A stretch of 64,000 bases of DNA from Lacrimispora sp. BS-2 (GTDB taxonomy: Bacteria > Bacillota > Clostridia > Lachnospirales > Lachnospiraceae). The notes under the pieces were generated by a model, which saw only the letters and a list, made by a program, of their open reading frames with translations, ran no database searches and was not told the DNA's origin. Positions 27,039-35,180 of this stretch are shown here, in pieces (position 1 is the first letter of the stretch; the number at the start of each line of letters is the position of its first letter). The stretch lies in contig NZ_CP157940.1 in the NCBI RefSeq assembly GCF_040207125.1, forward strand, positions 1,488,001 through 1,552,000. The letters are read 5' to 3'. Made by a program: the position numbers and the translations under genes.

Positions 27039-27224
27039 TTAAAGTTCAATACTCTCAATCTCTACCATAGCTTTCCTTTCAGGTATGATTGTTATCACAT
27101 CTATATAATATTCATCTGGAATGATCTTTCTCTTTCTGTGCTTTGACATGATATTCTTTTGCACAGAAGCATCTGCTAAATTCTTTTCCATTCTTAGAAT
27201 TCTACGAAATAAGTTTTCTCTCAT
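27039..27224 (-). CDS. Hypothetical small protein, possibly decaying
   Basis: 61 residues from an ATG at 27224 with GGAG eight bases upstream. It is charged and begins MRENLFRRILRMEKNL; no domain recognised. After its TAA the same frame stays open for another 45 codons (PEQVTEGVLAKAGSTPNNIA and on) and stops only inside the terminator T tract. The short product could therefore be the truncated front of a longer gene. Its transcription is supported by the terminator at 26902-26931. It could be noise. Confidence 0.4.
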   Translation of the reverse strand: MRENLFRRILRMEKNLADASVQKNIMSKHRKRKIIPDEYYIDVITIIPERKAMVEIESIEL

Positions 27225-27332
27225 CTGCTTTTCTCCTATCTTGGTCATCCCTTTGTACAGGAAAGGTCCGGTAAACTTCATGCAAGTAAATCAAGTCTAA
27301 AACAGTTTTTATCCAATTCATATAATGACTAA

Positions 27333-27361
27333 CTGCCCTTTGAAATCAATTCAAAGGGCAG
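27333..27361. terminator. Strong hairpin downstream of agrD
   Basis: A perfect 12-bp stem (CTGCCCTTTGAA/TTCAAAGGGCAG) with a 5-nt loop. The flanks are AT-rich on both sides without a clean T run. It may terminate the agrB-agrD transcript 310 bp after agrD. Confidence 0.55.
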
Positions 27362-27509
27362 CAATTATTTAACCTTATTCTACTGAGCATCCATAAAACT
27401 TCTGAATGTATACAAATTCCATATATTTATACTTAAATTGTTTATTGGAATCTTAATTGATCCAGACAAAAGTTTCCCCCTTGTTACTACAGTAGTCATA
27501 CAATATACA

Positions 27510-27525
27510 TTCCAACTAGTTGGAA
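27510..27525. promoter_or_regulatory. 16-bp perfect palindrome in the gene-less stretch after agrD
   Basis: TTCCAACTAGTTGGAA is a perfect 16-bp palindrome. The stretch 27362-27671 has no open frame of note on either strand; besides this palindrome it holds one promoter-like pair (27564-27591). It is a candidate operator. Confidence 0.35.
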
Positions 27526-27563
27526 GCGAAAATCTTACAATAATTTATATGTATTATTTTCAT

Positions 27564-27591
27564 TGGTATAACAGCGCTTTTTCTCTATAAT
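27564..27591 (+). promoter_or_regulatory. Promoter-like pair pointing at agrD in antisense
   Basis: TTGGTA (27564-27569) and a perfect TATAAT (27586-27591), 16 bp apart, on the plus strand. Transcription from it would begin about 80 bp before the 3' end of agrD and run antisense through agrD and agrB. No gene lies downstream on the plus strand before 28564. Confidence 0.35.
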
Positions 27592-27671
27592 GAACATATT
27601 ATCATTATATAACTCATACCGGACCATCTGCACTTAAATTTAAAGGCAGAATTTCTTTCCTTGTTAATTTC

Positions 27672-27818
27672 CTATTTAGTATTCTCATTGCGCATTTTTA
27701 ACACTGCTTCCGGAATTTTTCTTTCATAGATTCCAGCCGGAATACTCTTTCCCACCGAATTGAGAGATACCTTCACTAACATTTTCTGTAATCCTTCTAC
27801 TGCCATTTTTTTCATCAT
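27672..27818 (-). CDS. agrD: AgrD-like autoinducer precursor peptide without cysteine
   Basis: A 48-residue peptide with AAAGGAG seven bases before its ATG, 19 bp after agrB. The N-terminal half (MMKKMAVEGLQKMLVKV) can form an amphipathic helix. The C-terminal part has the charged Pro-Glu tail (ERKIPEAVLKM) seen in AgrD precursors, where AgrB cuts after the signal core. The core lies just before that tail, around residues 21-31 (SVGKSIPAGIY). There is no Cys anywhere; in typical AgrD a Cys forms the thiolactone. Ser21 or Ser25 could give a lactone, as in the Ser-type peptide of some staphylococci. Its identity rests on size, tail and place between agrB and the end of the transcript. Confidence 0.75.
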   Translation of the reverse strand: MMKKMAVEGLQKMLVKVSLNSVGKSIPAGIYERKIPEAVLKMRNENTK

Positions 27819-27837
27819 CTGTTTTCTCCTTTAACAA

Positions 27838-28383
27838 TTATTTATTTTTAGGAAGTAATGTTAATACTTCCAATGTAACCGGAATTATAAGTAAATCTCT
27901 TAGCGGCGGATTTAAAAATGCAATCGCCATAATGAAAGTCAAAACAACAATGGAATATAATTTCTTTTTTAATTTATCTTGTGAACTAAAGTGCTCAATA
28001 TTTATTGTTCGTGGAGCACAGCACAGAATAACTAAAGCTGAAACAGTATAAATATACGGCAAAAAAGAGGTTTTTATATCAAAAAAGATATCACCTAAAA
28101 TCGATATTGCCCAGACTAACAACATGCTAAATCCACAACCCAAACCTGTTTTAGCATGAATGCCGCCAGCTTGTAATCTTAAACCACAAAATGTAGACAA
28201 TACCACAAGGGTCTCAACCCCTTTTCCTAAGACAATTCCAATAAGCAAAATAACTATTAGTTTAATGATATTGTCTAGCAACAATTCCATTCCATATTGA
28301 ATCACTTTATTTTCTTCCTGACTTTTGGGACTCATTTTGTTCAACCAGTCGCAAAAACCAACAGCAATTCTCGAAATATTCAT
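27838..28383 (-). CDS. agrB: AgrB-like membrane endopeptidase
   Basis: 181 residues with about five to six membrane spans. The catalytic signature RLQAGGIHAKTGLGC has His76 and Cys83, spaced as the active His/Cys of staphylococcal AgrB. AgrB cleaves the tail from AgrD and takes part in ring closure and export of the signal. It starts 180 bp from the divergent kinase gene and is followed by agrD. Low GC and many Ile/Leu/Phe codons set this locus apart from its neighbours. Confidence 0.92.
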   Translation of the reverse strand: MNISRIAVGFCDWLNKMSPKSQEENKVIQYGMELLLDNIIKLIVILLIGIVLGKGVETLVVLSTFCGLRLQAGGIHAKTGLGCGFSMLLVWAISILGDIFFDIKTSFLPYIYTVSALVILCCAPRTINIEHFSSQDKLKKKLYSIVVLTFIMAIAFLNPPLRDLLIIPVTLEVLTLLPKNK

Positions 28384-28563
28384 TTTATCACCACCGTTTG
28401 ACCATATATTACCATATCCTTATGCCAATAAAATATTTTTGCAATTTCCGTAGTATTTTTCTTCCTAAGCGTAAAATGCGCTTGCTTTTCATACAATTTC
28501 CTTTACTTTCCATTTACAACAATGTAAAATATATACATACATCTACTGGCAAGGAGATACATT
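28384..28563. promoter_or_regulatory. Divergent control region agrB / agrC
   Basis: 180 bp between divergent genes. Visible: an inverted repeat TTTACA-ACAA-TGTAAA at 28513-28528, whose first arm could also serve as a -35 box for agrC, and AAGCG/CGCTT arms at 28467-28483. I could not place a convincing -10 box for either gene nor a clear pair of LytTR direct repeats. Confidence 0.4.
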
Positions 28564-29877
28564 ATGACTTATTTTATTTACACATTTACAGGAGCCTTAT
28601 GTAATTACTTTTTTTGTGTACATTTGCTTCCTAATAAGTTGACATTTATAAAACGATTTATTATATTTTTATATGCCTTTAGTACTTTCTACTTTTTTAA
28701 TCGAATTTATGGACAGGCCAGTACGTTTATAACTTTTTTGGGAATCACATTTTTAATCTATTTTTTTACTAATAGTCCTTATTTAAGTCTATCGTGTTAT
28801 TTATTTGGATATCTTTATACCATTACATTTAACTACTTGTTTATGTGGATAGCTGGCTTCATTTTCAAAATGGATATGGAAGCCTTAATAACCCACCATT
28901 TACTGCTTATTGCTTTTTCTTGTGTTTATTGCATATTCTGTGGAACCACAACAAAACTAATTGGCTATTATTTTCATAAAAAATTAAATATCACTAAATA
29001 TTTAATTAATGATCATCTGCTGAAAGCTATTTTTATTGATCTTTTTCTATTGGTGTTTTTTTATATTTTTAACTTTTCCTATGGAGAACGCCTTGGTTAT
29101 AATTACGGTGTCATTGCATTAAATGGAATTATTTTCCTATTATTGTTTGCAATAACGGTTTTTCTCATGTACTCTGTTTATAAAGTCACCATGGGAGAAC
29201 AGGCTTATAAGCACCGCATGGCACAGTTTGAAAATCTTCGTGTCTACACGGAGCGCTTAGAAAATTCTTACGGCATTATGCGTAAATTTAAGCACGACTA
29301 CATGAACATACTTGTTACTATGTCAGGATTTTTGAAAGAGGATGATATAGATGGACTAAAAGAATACTACGGAGAAAGAATCCTTCCTATCAGCCGTGCA
29401 TTTACAGAATCGGACACCAAACTGGGAGCTCTTTCAAATATTAAAAATACTGCTATAAAAAGCCTGCTCTCATCCAAATTCGTCTATATGATAGAAATAG
29501 GTATCAAGACGGAAATAGAACTGACTGAGCCCATTAATAATCTGAACATGGATTGTCTGGACCTCTCCCGAATCCTAGGCATATTTTTAGACAATGCTAT
29601 GGAAGCCGCTATAGAAACAGAAGAAAAACAAGTACGTTTCTGTATATTTTATAAAGAAGAGAACCTTCATCTCATCATTCAAAACACCGCACTTCCTCCG
29701 ACCTATGCCATATCAGAGCTTTGCAGCCATGAAATTTCAACAAAAGGCGAAAATAGAGGAATCGGTCTTTTTAACGTAGATATGATTTTAAAAAGCTATG
29801 AAAATACTATTTGGAATACCACATATGAAGAACCATATTTCACACAGGAACTCATCCTAATACATAATGGTTCATAA
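28564..29877 (+). CDS. agrC: AgrC-like sensor histidine kinase (GHKL, HPK10)
   Basis: 437 residues. Residues 1-205 contain about six membrane spans and no large extracellular domain, as in AgrC. A helical linker follows. The H-box FKHDYMNIL (His244), N-box ILGIFLDNAMEAA and G-box ENRGIGLFNV mark a GHKL kinase of the HPK10 group, which senses secreted peptides. AGGAG lies seven bases before the ATG. The response-regulator gene follows after 11 bp. Expected ligand: the processed AgrD peptide from the divergent operon. Confidence 0.9.
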   Translation: MTYFIYTFTGALCNYFFCVHLLPNKLTFIKRFIIFLYAFSTFYFFNRIYGQASTFITFLGITFLIYFFTNSPYLSLSCYLFGYLYTITFNYLFMWIAGFIFKMDMEALITHHLLLIAFSCVYCIFCGTTTKLIGYYFHKKLNITKYLINDHLLKAIFIDLFLLVFFYIFNFSYGERLGYNYGVIALNGIIFLLLFAITVFLMYSVYKVTMGEQAYKHRMAQFENLRVYTERLENSYGIMRKFKHDYMNILVTMSGFLKEDDIDGLKEYYGERILPISRAFTESDTKLGALSNIKNTAIKSLLSSKFVYMIEIGIKTEIELTEPINNLNMDCLDLSRILGIFLDNAMEAAIETEEKQVRFCIFYKEENLHLIIQNTALPPTYAISELCSHEISTKGENRGIGLFNVDMILKSYENTIWNTTYEEPYFTQELILIHNGS

Positions 29878-29888
29878 GGAGTACAAGA

Positions 29889-30647
29889 ATGATCCACATT
29901 TACCTCTGTGAAGATAATAAAAAACAGTTAAATCGTTGGGAAAACATCATTGAAAAATATCTAATAATGAATCCAACAGAATCCAAACTTTTCTGCTCGG
30001 CTTCAAAACCGGAAGATTTGCTTTCCATACGGAAACGCTCCAGTACTACCGGACTTTATTTTCTGGACATTGACTTGCAGGCAAATAAAAATGGAATTGA
30101 GCTGGCCCAGGAAATACGCAAATATGATCCCCGCGGTTATATTGTTTTTGTAACTACTCATAGTGAGATGGCTGTTCTCACCTTCCGCTATAAGGTAGAA
30201 GCAATGGACTTTATTGCAAAAGATGATACGGACACCCTGCCAGAACAAATCTGCGCCTGTATTCAAAACGCAGAAAGGAACTATAAGGCGCAACTGGACT
30301 CCTCCAACCGCCTCTTGTCAATAAAGGTTGATAAGGATTCTCTGGTTCTGGATCAAAATGACATTGTAGCTATTACGACTGGCGATGATTCCCACAAGCT
30401 CACCTTACATACCAAAACCGGAATCCGACAGATTTCAGGCTCGTTAAAAGAATTCCATGCGACCTTGAATTCCGGTTTCTGTCAATGTAACCGTTCCACC
30501 ATTGTAAATCTGAAACATGTATTAAAATATTCGAGGGAAAACTCCATGCTTTTCATGGATAACAGGGAAACCTACTCCGTATCCATACGTATGATGGGAA
30601 AAGTTCAAAAAGCGTTAAACAGCTTTCATCTATCCATAATGAAATAG
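29889..30647 (+). CDS. agrA: AgrA-like LytTR response regulator
   Basis: 252 residues. The receiver domain (1-125) has acidic residues E8-D9, the phospho-acceptor D60 in LYFLDIDLQ and Lys116 in FIAKDD. The C-terminal LytTR DNA-binding domain (about 145-245) has the CQCNRSTIVNLKHV segment typical of AgrA. It should respond to the kinase next to it and probably controls agrBD. A terminator follows the stop codon directly. Confidence 0.92.
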   Translation: MIHIYLCEDNKKQLNRWENIIEKYLIMNPTESKLFCSASKPEDLLSIRKRSSTTGLYFLDIDLQANKNGIELAQEIRKYDPRGYIVFVTTHSEMAVLTFRYKVEAMDFIAKDDTDTLPEQICACIQNAERNYKAQLDSSNRLLSIKVDKDSLVLDQNDIVAITTGDDSHKLTLHTKTGIRQISGSLKEFHATLNSGFCQCNRSTIVNLKHVLKYSRENSMLFMDNRETYSVSIRMMGKVQKALNSFHLSIMK

Positions 30648-30680
30648 GAGGCAGCCGAATAAATCGGCTGCCTCTTATTT
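30648..30680. terminator. Terminator between agrA and the sulfatase gene
   Basis: A perfect 11-bp stem (GAGGCAGCCGA/TCGGCTGCCTC) with a 5-nt loop and TTATTT on the plus strand, beginning one base after the agrA stop. It also faces the convergent sulfatase gene. Confidence 0.85.
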
Positions 30681-30700
30681 CATTGATCTTATAACTTATC

Positions 30701-32089
30701 CTACCGCTCCCACAAAAACGGATCTTCCGTCTGTCGCAGGTAATTTTTAAGCTTTTCCCGGTATGACAAAACTTCCGCTCTTTGGCAGTCTGATTCCAAT
30801 AGCTCCGGATTTTTCTGATAAGGATCTTCCTTATTATCATAAAGATATTCCTTTTGCTCCTCTCCAGGAGCATATCCGTTAAAAATGACATAGGTATAAC
30901 GCTTATCTTTAATGCCTCTCCAGCCATAAGCCTTATGGGTGAGGCCTTTGTCGGAAAATGACTTTACCAGCTCCGCTCCGCCAGGATAAGAACAGATCAG
31001 CATATCCTGGGGCTCGCTCTCGTCTTCTCCGAACATTCCTTTTACATGACTGTAGCCCTGGCAGGTCTCCGGTATGGGGAGCTCCAAAAGTTCCAGAATG
31101 GTAGGCATATGGTCCGGACTTGCAAAGATACCATCATTGTCCACGGCCTTAACTCTCCCCTTCTGCCGGATCATAAGGGGAATGTGGATGGATTCCTCGT
31201 ACCAGATGTTTTTACTCATGAGCCCATGGGAACCAAGCATTTCCCCATGGTCCGCAGACAGGATGACAATGGTATTTTCCTCCATATTATGATCCTTTAA
31301 ATATTGAAGAATTCTTCCAAACTGTTCGTCAATCCCATAGACTGCGGCATAGTATTGCCTTGTCTGAGTTTCCAGAAGTCCGCCTTTTCCCCCCATCTCC
31401 TCCGGCACGTTTTCCCGGTAATGGATTTCCAAATCCTTAAACTTCTCATAATACCGGTCCGGCACCAGTTCATAGGGAAGATGGGGAGGATTATAGGATA
31501 AGAACAGCGCAAAAGGCTCATCCTCCTCTTTCCTGGCTTCCATGTATTCGATGGCCTTATCTGTTTCAAATTCCGCAGACCATTTACCCGGTTTTATTTG
31601 CTTTTCATCATCCTGCCAATAATGGGGATCCAAATGGTCATCCCAGGCTCCGTAGGACAGCCAGTAGTCAAATCCATGCCTTCTCTCCCCTGGCGGCGTA
31701 TAGGCATCCCAGTCTCTTGCGCCTGATTTTGGATCAGGGGTAAAGTTAAGTTCCGAAGCATCTAAATGCCATTTTCCAATATAGCCCGTCCTATATCCTT
31801 CTGTCTTCAGCACATCTCCGATACATATCTCCTGGGGTCTTAGCATGACCTTTTCTTCCAGACCTATCTTGCAATTGGTCCACATCCCTGCGCAAAAGGG
31901 GTATTTCCCTGTCATCAGGGAAGCTCTGTGAGGAGAACATAAGGGATACGTACTGTAAGCATTGGTAAACCTCATGCTCTCCTGGGCAAAGGAGTCAATG
32001 TTTGGAGTCACTACCTGGTCCATGTTCATAAATCCCATGGCATGAGCCCGCCACTGGTCGGCAAAGACATACAGCAGATTTGTTTTCAT
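30701..32089 (-). CDS. Type I (formylglycine) sulfatase
   Basis: 462 residues. Metal-site residues D11-Q12 (YVFADQW) and the sulfatase signature CSPHRASLMTGKYP with the nucleophile Cys51 are present. As a Cys-type enzyme, it must be converted to formylglycine, in anaerobes by a radical-SAM maturase (anSME), which is not in this window. The second metal site SADHGEMLGSHG is intact. The position after a GH88 gene points to removal of sulfate from unsaturated glycosaminoglycan disaccharides. No signal peptide is visible, so it acts in the cytoplasm after import. AAGGAG precedes the ATG. Confidence 0.92.
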   Translation of the reverse strand: MKTNLLYVFADQWRAHAMGFMNMDQVVTPNIDSFAQESMRFTNAYSTYPLCSPHRASLMTGKYPFCAGMWTNCKIGLEEKVMLRPQEICIGDVLKTEGYRTGYIGKWHLDASELNFTPDPKSGARDWDAYTPPGERRHGFDYWLSYGAWDDHLDPHYWQDDEKQIKPGKWSAEFETDKAIEYMEARKEEDEPFALFLSYNPPHLPYELVPDRYYEKFKDLEIHYRENVPEEMGGKGGLLETQTRQYYAAVYGIDEQFGRILQYLKDHNMEENTIVILSADHGEMLGSHGLMSKNIWYEESIHIPLMIRQKGRVKAVDNDGIFASPDHMPTILELLELPIPETCQGYSHVKGMFGEDESEPQDMLICSYPGGAELVKSFSDKGLTHKAYGWRGIKDKRYTYVIFNGYAPGEEQKEYLYDNKEDPYQKNPELLESDCQRAEVLSYREKLKNYLRQTEDPFLWER

Positions 32090-32116
32090 TTTTTTCTCCT
32101 TATACTTGCACAGTTC

Positions 32117-33295
32117 TTACCAGTACAGTTCCCAATCCTTTGAAAGCCTGGTAAGAGCCTCCATATAGAAATAGTCGCCCCAGGTGTTGCACTCATCAAC
32201 GCCCCGGTTCGTACAGGTATTCTCCTTGGAATCTCTGGCATAAGTGCCATGAAGCAAAAGTCCATTGGATTTTTTGTAATCCTTGTTAGCACAATGATCT
32301 GCCAGCGCCCTGAGCATCCGGTCAGCTGCATCTAAATATACCATGGCTTTATCTTTTTCCAGATATTTTGCCATTTCCAGGATTCCGCAGACAGCAATGG
32401 CTGAAGCAGAAGAATCTCTCGGCTCCGTGCTTTCTGTATCAAAGTCAAAATCCCAGTACGGAACAAGATCATCCGGCAGATGTTCGATAAAATAATCGGT
32501 TACACGGCAGAATAAATCCATGTATTCCGTATTCTTTAAATACCGATAGCTTAAGGCAATTCCGTATATGCCCCAGGCCTGGCCTCTGGCCCATGCAGAG
32601 CCATCGCGGTTTCCCTGGTGGGTCACGCCATAAGTCGGTTCACCTGTTTCCACGTCAAAGAAATGAGTATGGTACGTGGAATCATCGGGACGCAGAATGC
32701 ATTTCATGGCAGTCTTTATATGGTTTTCCGCCTTTTCTTCATAAGAAGGATCTCCCGTCACTTCCGTTGCCCAGTAAAGCAGAGGAAGATTTAACAGACA
32801 GTCAATAATCAGTCTGTATTCCTTCGGCTCTCCCGGATTTCCCCAGGCCTGAAGGAATTTTCCTTTTTCCCGGTAACGTTCTGCCAGATGGTCCGCTGCT
32901 AAAAGGGCTGCCTTTTTGGCATGTTCATTGCCGGTCAGTTTATAGGCTGCCACACAGGACAAGCTGAATAAAAATCCCATATCATGATGGTTTACATCAA
33001 TTTTATTCTCGATTCTATTAAGAAAGCTTTCAACCTGTACTTCCGCTGCTTTCCGGAATGCCTCATCACCAGTATGCTCATAAGCCAGCCAGATCACTCC
33101 TGTCCAGAAACCTGTTGTCCATTCTACATTTTCTGTTGCTTCATAAAATCCGTTAAAACTGTTGGAAGACTGGAATTTATCCGTAAATACCAAAAGGTTT
33201 TCTTTGACGATCTTTACCGCATCATCAAGAGCCTTTTTTACCATGCCTTCTTCCATTCCAGGATAAGTTTTTATTTGTTCCAATGTCTGTGCCAT
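32117..33295 (-). CDS. GH88 unsaturated glucuronyl hydrolase
   Basis: 392 residues, normal for the family. The two Asp residues expected for catalysis are D105 (NHHDMGFLF) and D165 (RLIIDCLLNL), 60 apart, as in characterised enzymes (88 and 149 in the Bacillus enzyme). WTTGFWTGVIWL and GSAWARGQAWGIYG are other family blocks. The enzyme hydrolyses the unsaturated uronic acid from disaccharides made by polysaccharide lyases. It is cytoplasmic (no signal peptide) and lies between permease and sulfatase genes. Confidence 0.93.
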   Translation of the reverse strand: MAQTLEQIKTYPGMEEGMVKKALDDAVKIVKENLLVFTDKFQSSNSFNGFYEATENVEWTTGFWTGVIWLAYEHTGDEAFRKAAEVQVESFLNRIENKIDVNHHDMGFLFSLSCVAAYKLTGNEHAKKAALLAADHLAERYREKGKFLQAWGNPGEPKEYRLIIDCLLNLPLLYWATEVTGDPSYEEKAENHIKTAMKCILRPDDSTYHTHFFDVETGEPTYGVTHQGNRDGSAWARGQAWGIYGIALSYRYLKNTEYMDLFCRVTDYFIEHLPDDLVPYWDFDFDTESTEPRDSSASAIAVCGILEMAKYLEKDKAMVYLDAADRMLRALADHCANKDYKKSNGLLLHGTYARDSKENTCTNRGVDECNTWGDYFYMEALTRLSKDWELYW

Positions 33296-33331
33296 ATACT
33301 TTTCCTTTCCTCTTACTTTCCATCTTTCCAG

Positions 33332-34159
33332 TTAGCCCTTGATTCCGCTGGCTGCAACGCCCTCTACAAAGAACTTCTGACAGCTTAAAAATACAATGAT
33401 AACCGGGATCAAAGAACATACAGAAGCAGCCATGATCCATGCATAATCAGCTCCAAACTGGGATATAAACATACGGATTCCCAACTGAATGGTCTTTAAT
33501 TCCTTTGTCTTTAAATAGATGAGCGGTCCCATGAAATCATTCCATACATTGGTAAACGTAAAGATTGTCAAAGTTGCCATCGCCGGCTTTCCAAGAGGAA
33601 ATACGATTTTTGCGAATATGCCGTACTCGTTTAACCCGTCAATCCTGGCGGCTTCGCATAATTCGTCAGGAATGCTGATATAAAACTGGCGGATCAAAAA
33701 TACGCCGAATGCGGAAAATGCCTGCATCAGAATTAATCCTAAGTGGGTATCGTTAAGGCCAAGCTTGGAAACCAGAATAAACTGAGGAACCATGTAGACC
33801 TGCCATGGAACGGCTATCGTCGTTACATACATAAGGAAGATTAAATCTCTGCCTTTAAAACGTGTCTTTGTAAAACCGTAAGCAGCAAAGCAGCTGGTGA
33901 ACAGCTGGATTATGGTCGTAATGACCGTCAGCTTGGCGGTATTGAGAAAGAAGGTCACAAGGGGCAGCTTCTTCCAGATGATTTTATAGTTCTCCCAATG
34001 CATGGATTCCGGCCACCAGGTCATCGGTACGGAAAATACGTCTTTATTAAGCTTTAAAGAAGAAATCACCATCCAATAAAAGGGCACCAGCATAAAAAGG
34101 GATAAAGCAATCAATCCCAGATACAGAAATATGTTTAAATTCTTTGTTTTTGTTCTCAT
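33332..34159 (-). CDS. Carbohydrate ABC permease, MalG-like
   Basis: 275 residues with six membrane spans. The EAA loop EAARIDGLNEYGIFAKIVFP, which contacts the ATPase, is complete. It pairs with the MalF-like permease 12 bp upstream and is followed by the GH88 gene. It probably carries the disaccharide released by external lyases. Confidence 0.93.
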   Translation of the reverse strand: MRTKTKNLNIFLYLGLIALSLFMLVPFYWMVISSLKLNKDVFSVPMTWWPESMHWENYKIIWKKLPLVTFFLNTAKLTVITTIIQLFTSCFAAYGFTKTRFKGRDLIFLMYVTTIAVPWQVYMVPQFILVSKLGLNDTHLGLILMQAFSAFGVFLIRQFYISIPDELCEAARIDGLNEYGIFAKIVFPLGKPAMATLTIFTFTNVWNDFMGPLIYLKTKELKTIQLGIRMFISQFGADYAWIMAASVCSLIPVIIVFLSCQKFFVEGVAASGIKG

Positions 34160-34171
34160 CGCTTTCCCTCC

Positions 34172-35089
34172 TTACATCAAATCTTTAGACCACTTCTTTT
34201 CACCGGCAAACTGAATCAGGGTGACAACAAGTACTACCGAAAACAGAACCAAGGCTCCCGCGCTTGCAGGTCCAAACTCCCAGCTGGTAAACGCCTTTTC
34301 ATAAATGTAATTGACCAGAGTCTTGGTGGCATTACCAGGACCTCCTCCTGTCATTACATATACAAGGTCAAATACCTTAAAGCACTGGATCGTCAGCATG
34401 ATCAGCACGAAGAAGGTGGTTGGAGTCAGCATGGGAATGGTAATATACCGAAGCTTCTGGAAGCCGTTGGCCCCGTCAATTCCGGCCGCTTCATAAAGAG
34501 AACCTGAGATTCCCTGAAGGGCTGCCAAATATACGATCATATAGTATCCCATGTATTTCCATACGCTTACCACAGAAATGGCTACCATGGCCCATTTCAC
34601 ATCCACAACCCATCTGGGGGGCTTGGAAATTCCAATGAATCTAAGGAATTCATTGATCGGTCCAAAATCCGGCTGGAACAGCATATTCCACACCGCGCCT
34701 ACTGCTACGATGGAAGCAATATAAGGGAAATACAGTGCTGTACGGAAAATTGCGATCCCCTTTAACTTGTTATTCAACAGAACTGCCAGTAAAAGCGCCA
34801 GCACTAAGGTTGGGAATACCGTAAGCAGTGCGTATTGAATGGTGTGAATAAAGGATTGAACAAATATCCTGTCACCGAAAATTTGAGCGAAATTTTTTAA
34901 TCCTACGAATTCCATGGGAGCACGGGAGCCATCCCATTTCATAACGCTTAAAACAAAAGAAAAGATTACGGGAATGAATACAAAAATTGCATATCCAATT
35001 AAGTTGGGCAGAATAAATGAATAACCAATCAGGTTACTTCGGATCGCCTTCATTTGATGTGACGTCATTGTCTTTTTTACTTCTTTCAT
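34172..35089 (-). CDS. Carbohydrate ABC permease, MalF-like
   Basis: 305 residues with six membrane spans and an EAA loop (EAAGIDGANGFQKLRYITIP near residue 200). It is the partner of the MalG-like protein. It lies 91 bp after the binding-protein gene, with an attenuator hairpin between them. Confidence 0.93.
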   Translation of the reverse strand: MKEVKKTMTSHQMKAIRSNLIGYSFILPNLIGYAIFVFIPVIFSFVLSVMKWDGSRAPMEFVGLKNFAQIFGDRIFVQSFIHTIQYALLTVFPTLVLALLLAVLLNNKLKGIAIFRTALYFPYIASIVAVGAVWNMLFQPDFGPINEFLRFIGISKPPRWVVDVKWAMVAISVVSVWKYMGYYMIVYLAALQGISGSLYEAAGIDGANGFQKLRYITIPMLTPTTFFVLIMLTIQCFKVFDLVYVMTGGGPGNATKTLVNYIYEKAFTSWEFGPASAGALVLFSVVLVVTLIQFAGEKKWSKDLM

Positions 35090-35125
35090 ACAGGGTTAAC
35101 CTCCTTTTCACCTGCTTTTTGCCGC

Positions 35126-35163
35126 AAAAAGAGCGCCTTGCCATAATGTTAGAAAAGGCGCTC
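35126..35163 (-). terminator. Attenuator between binding-protein and permease genes
   Basis: A perfect 9-bp stem (GAGCGCCTT/AAGGCGCTC) with five T following on the minus strand. It would let more binding protein than permease be made, a common feature of such operons. Confidence 0.75.
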
Positions 35164-35180
35164 TCCGGGCAATCAATTTT

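Noticed and set aside
28384..28410. ACCGTTTGA near the agrB start as a LytTR binding site
   Set aside because: Only one copy is found where a direct repeat is expected, one base deviates, and it overlaps the ribosome-binding region of agrB.
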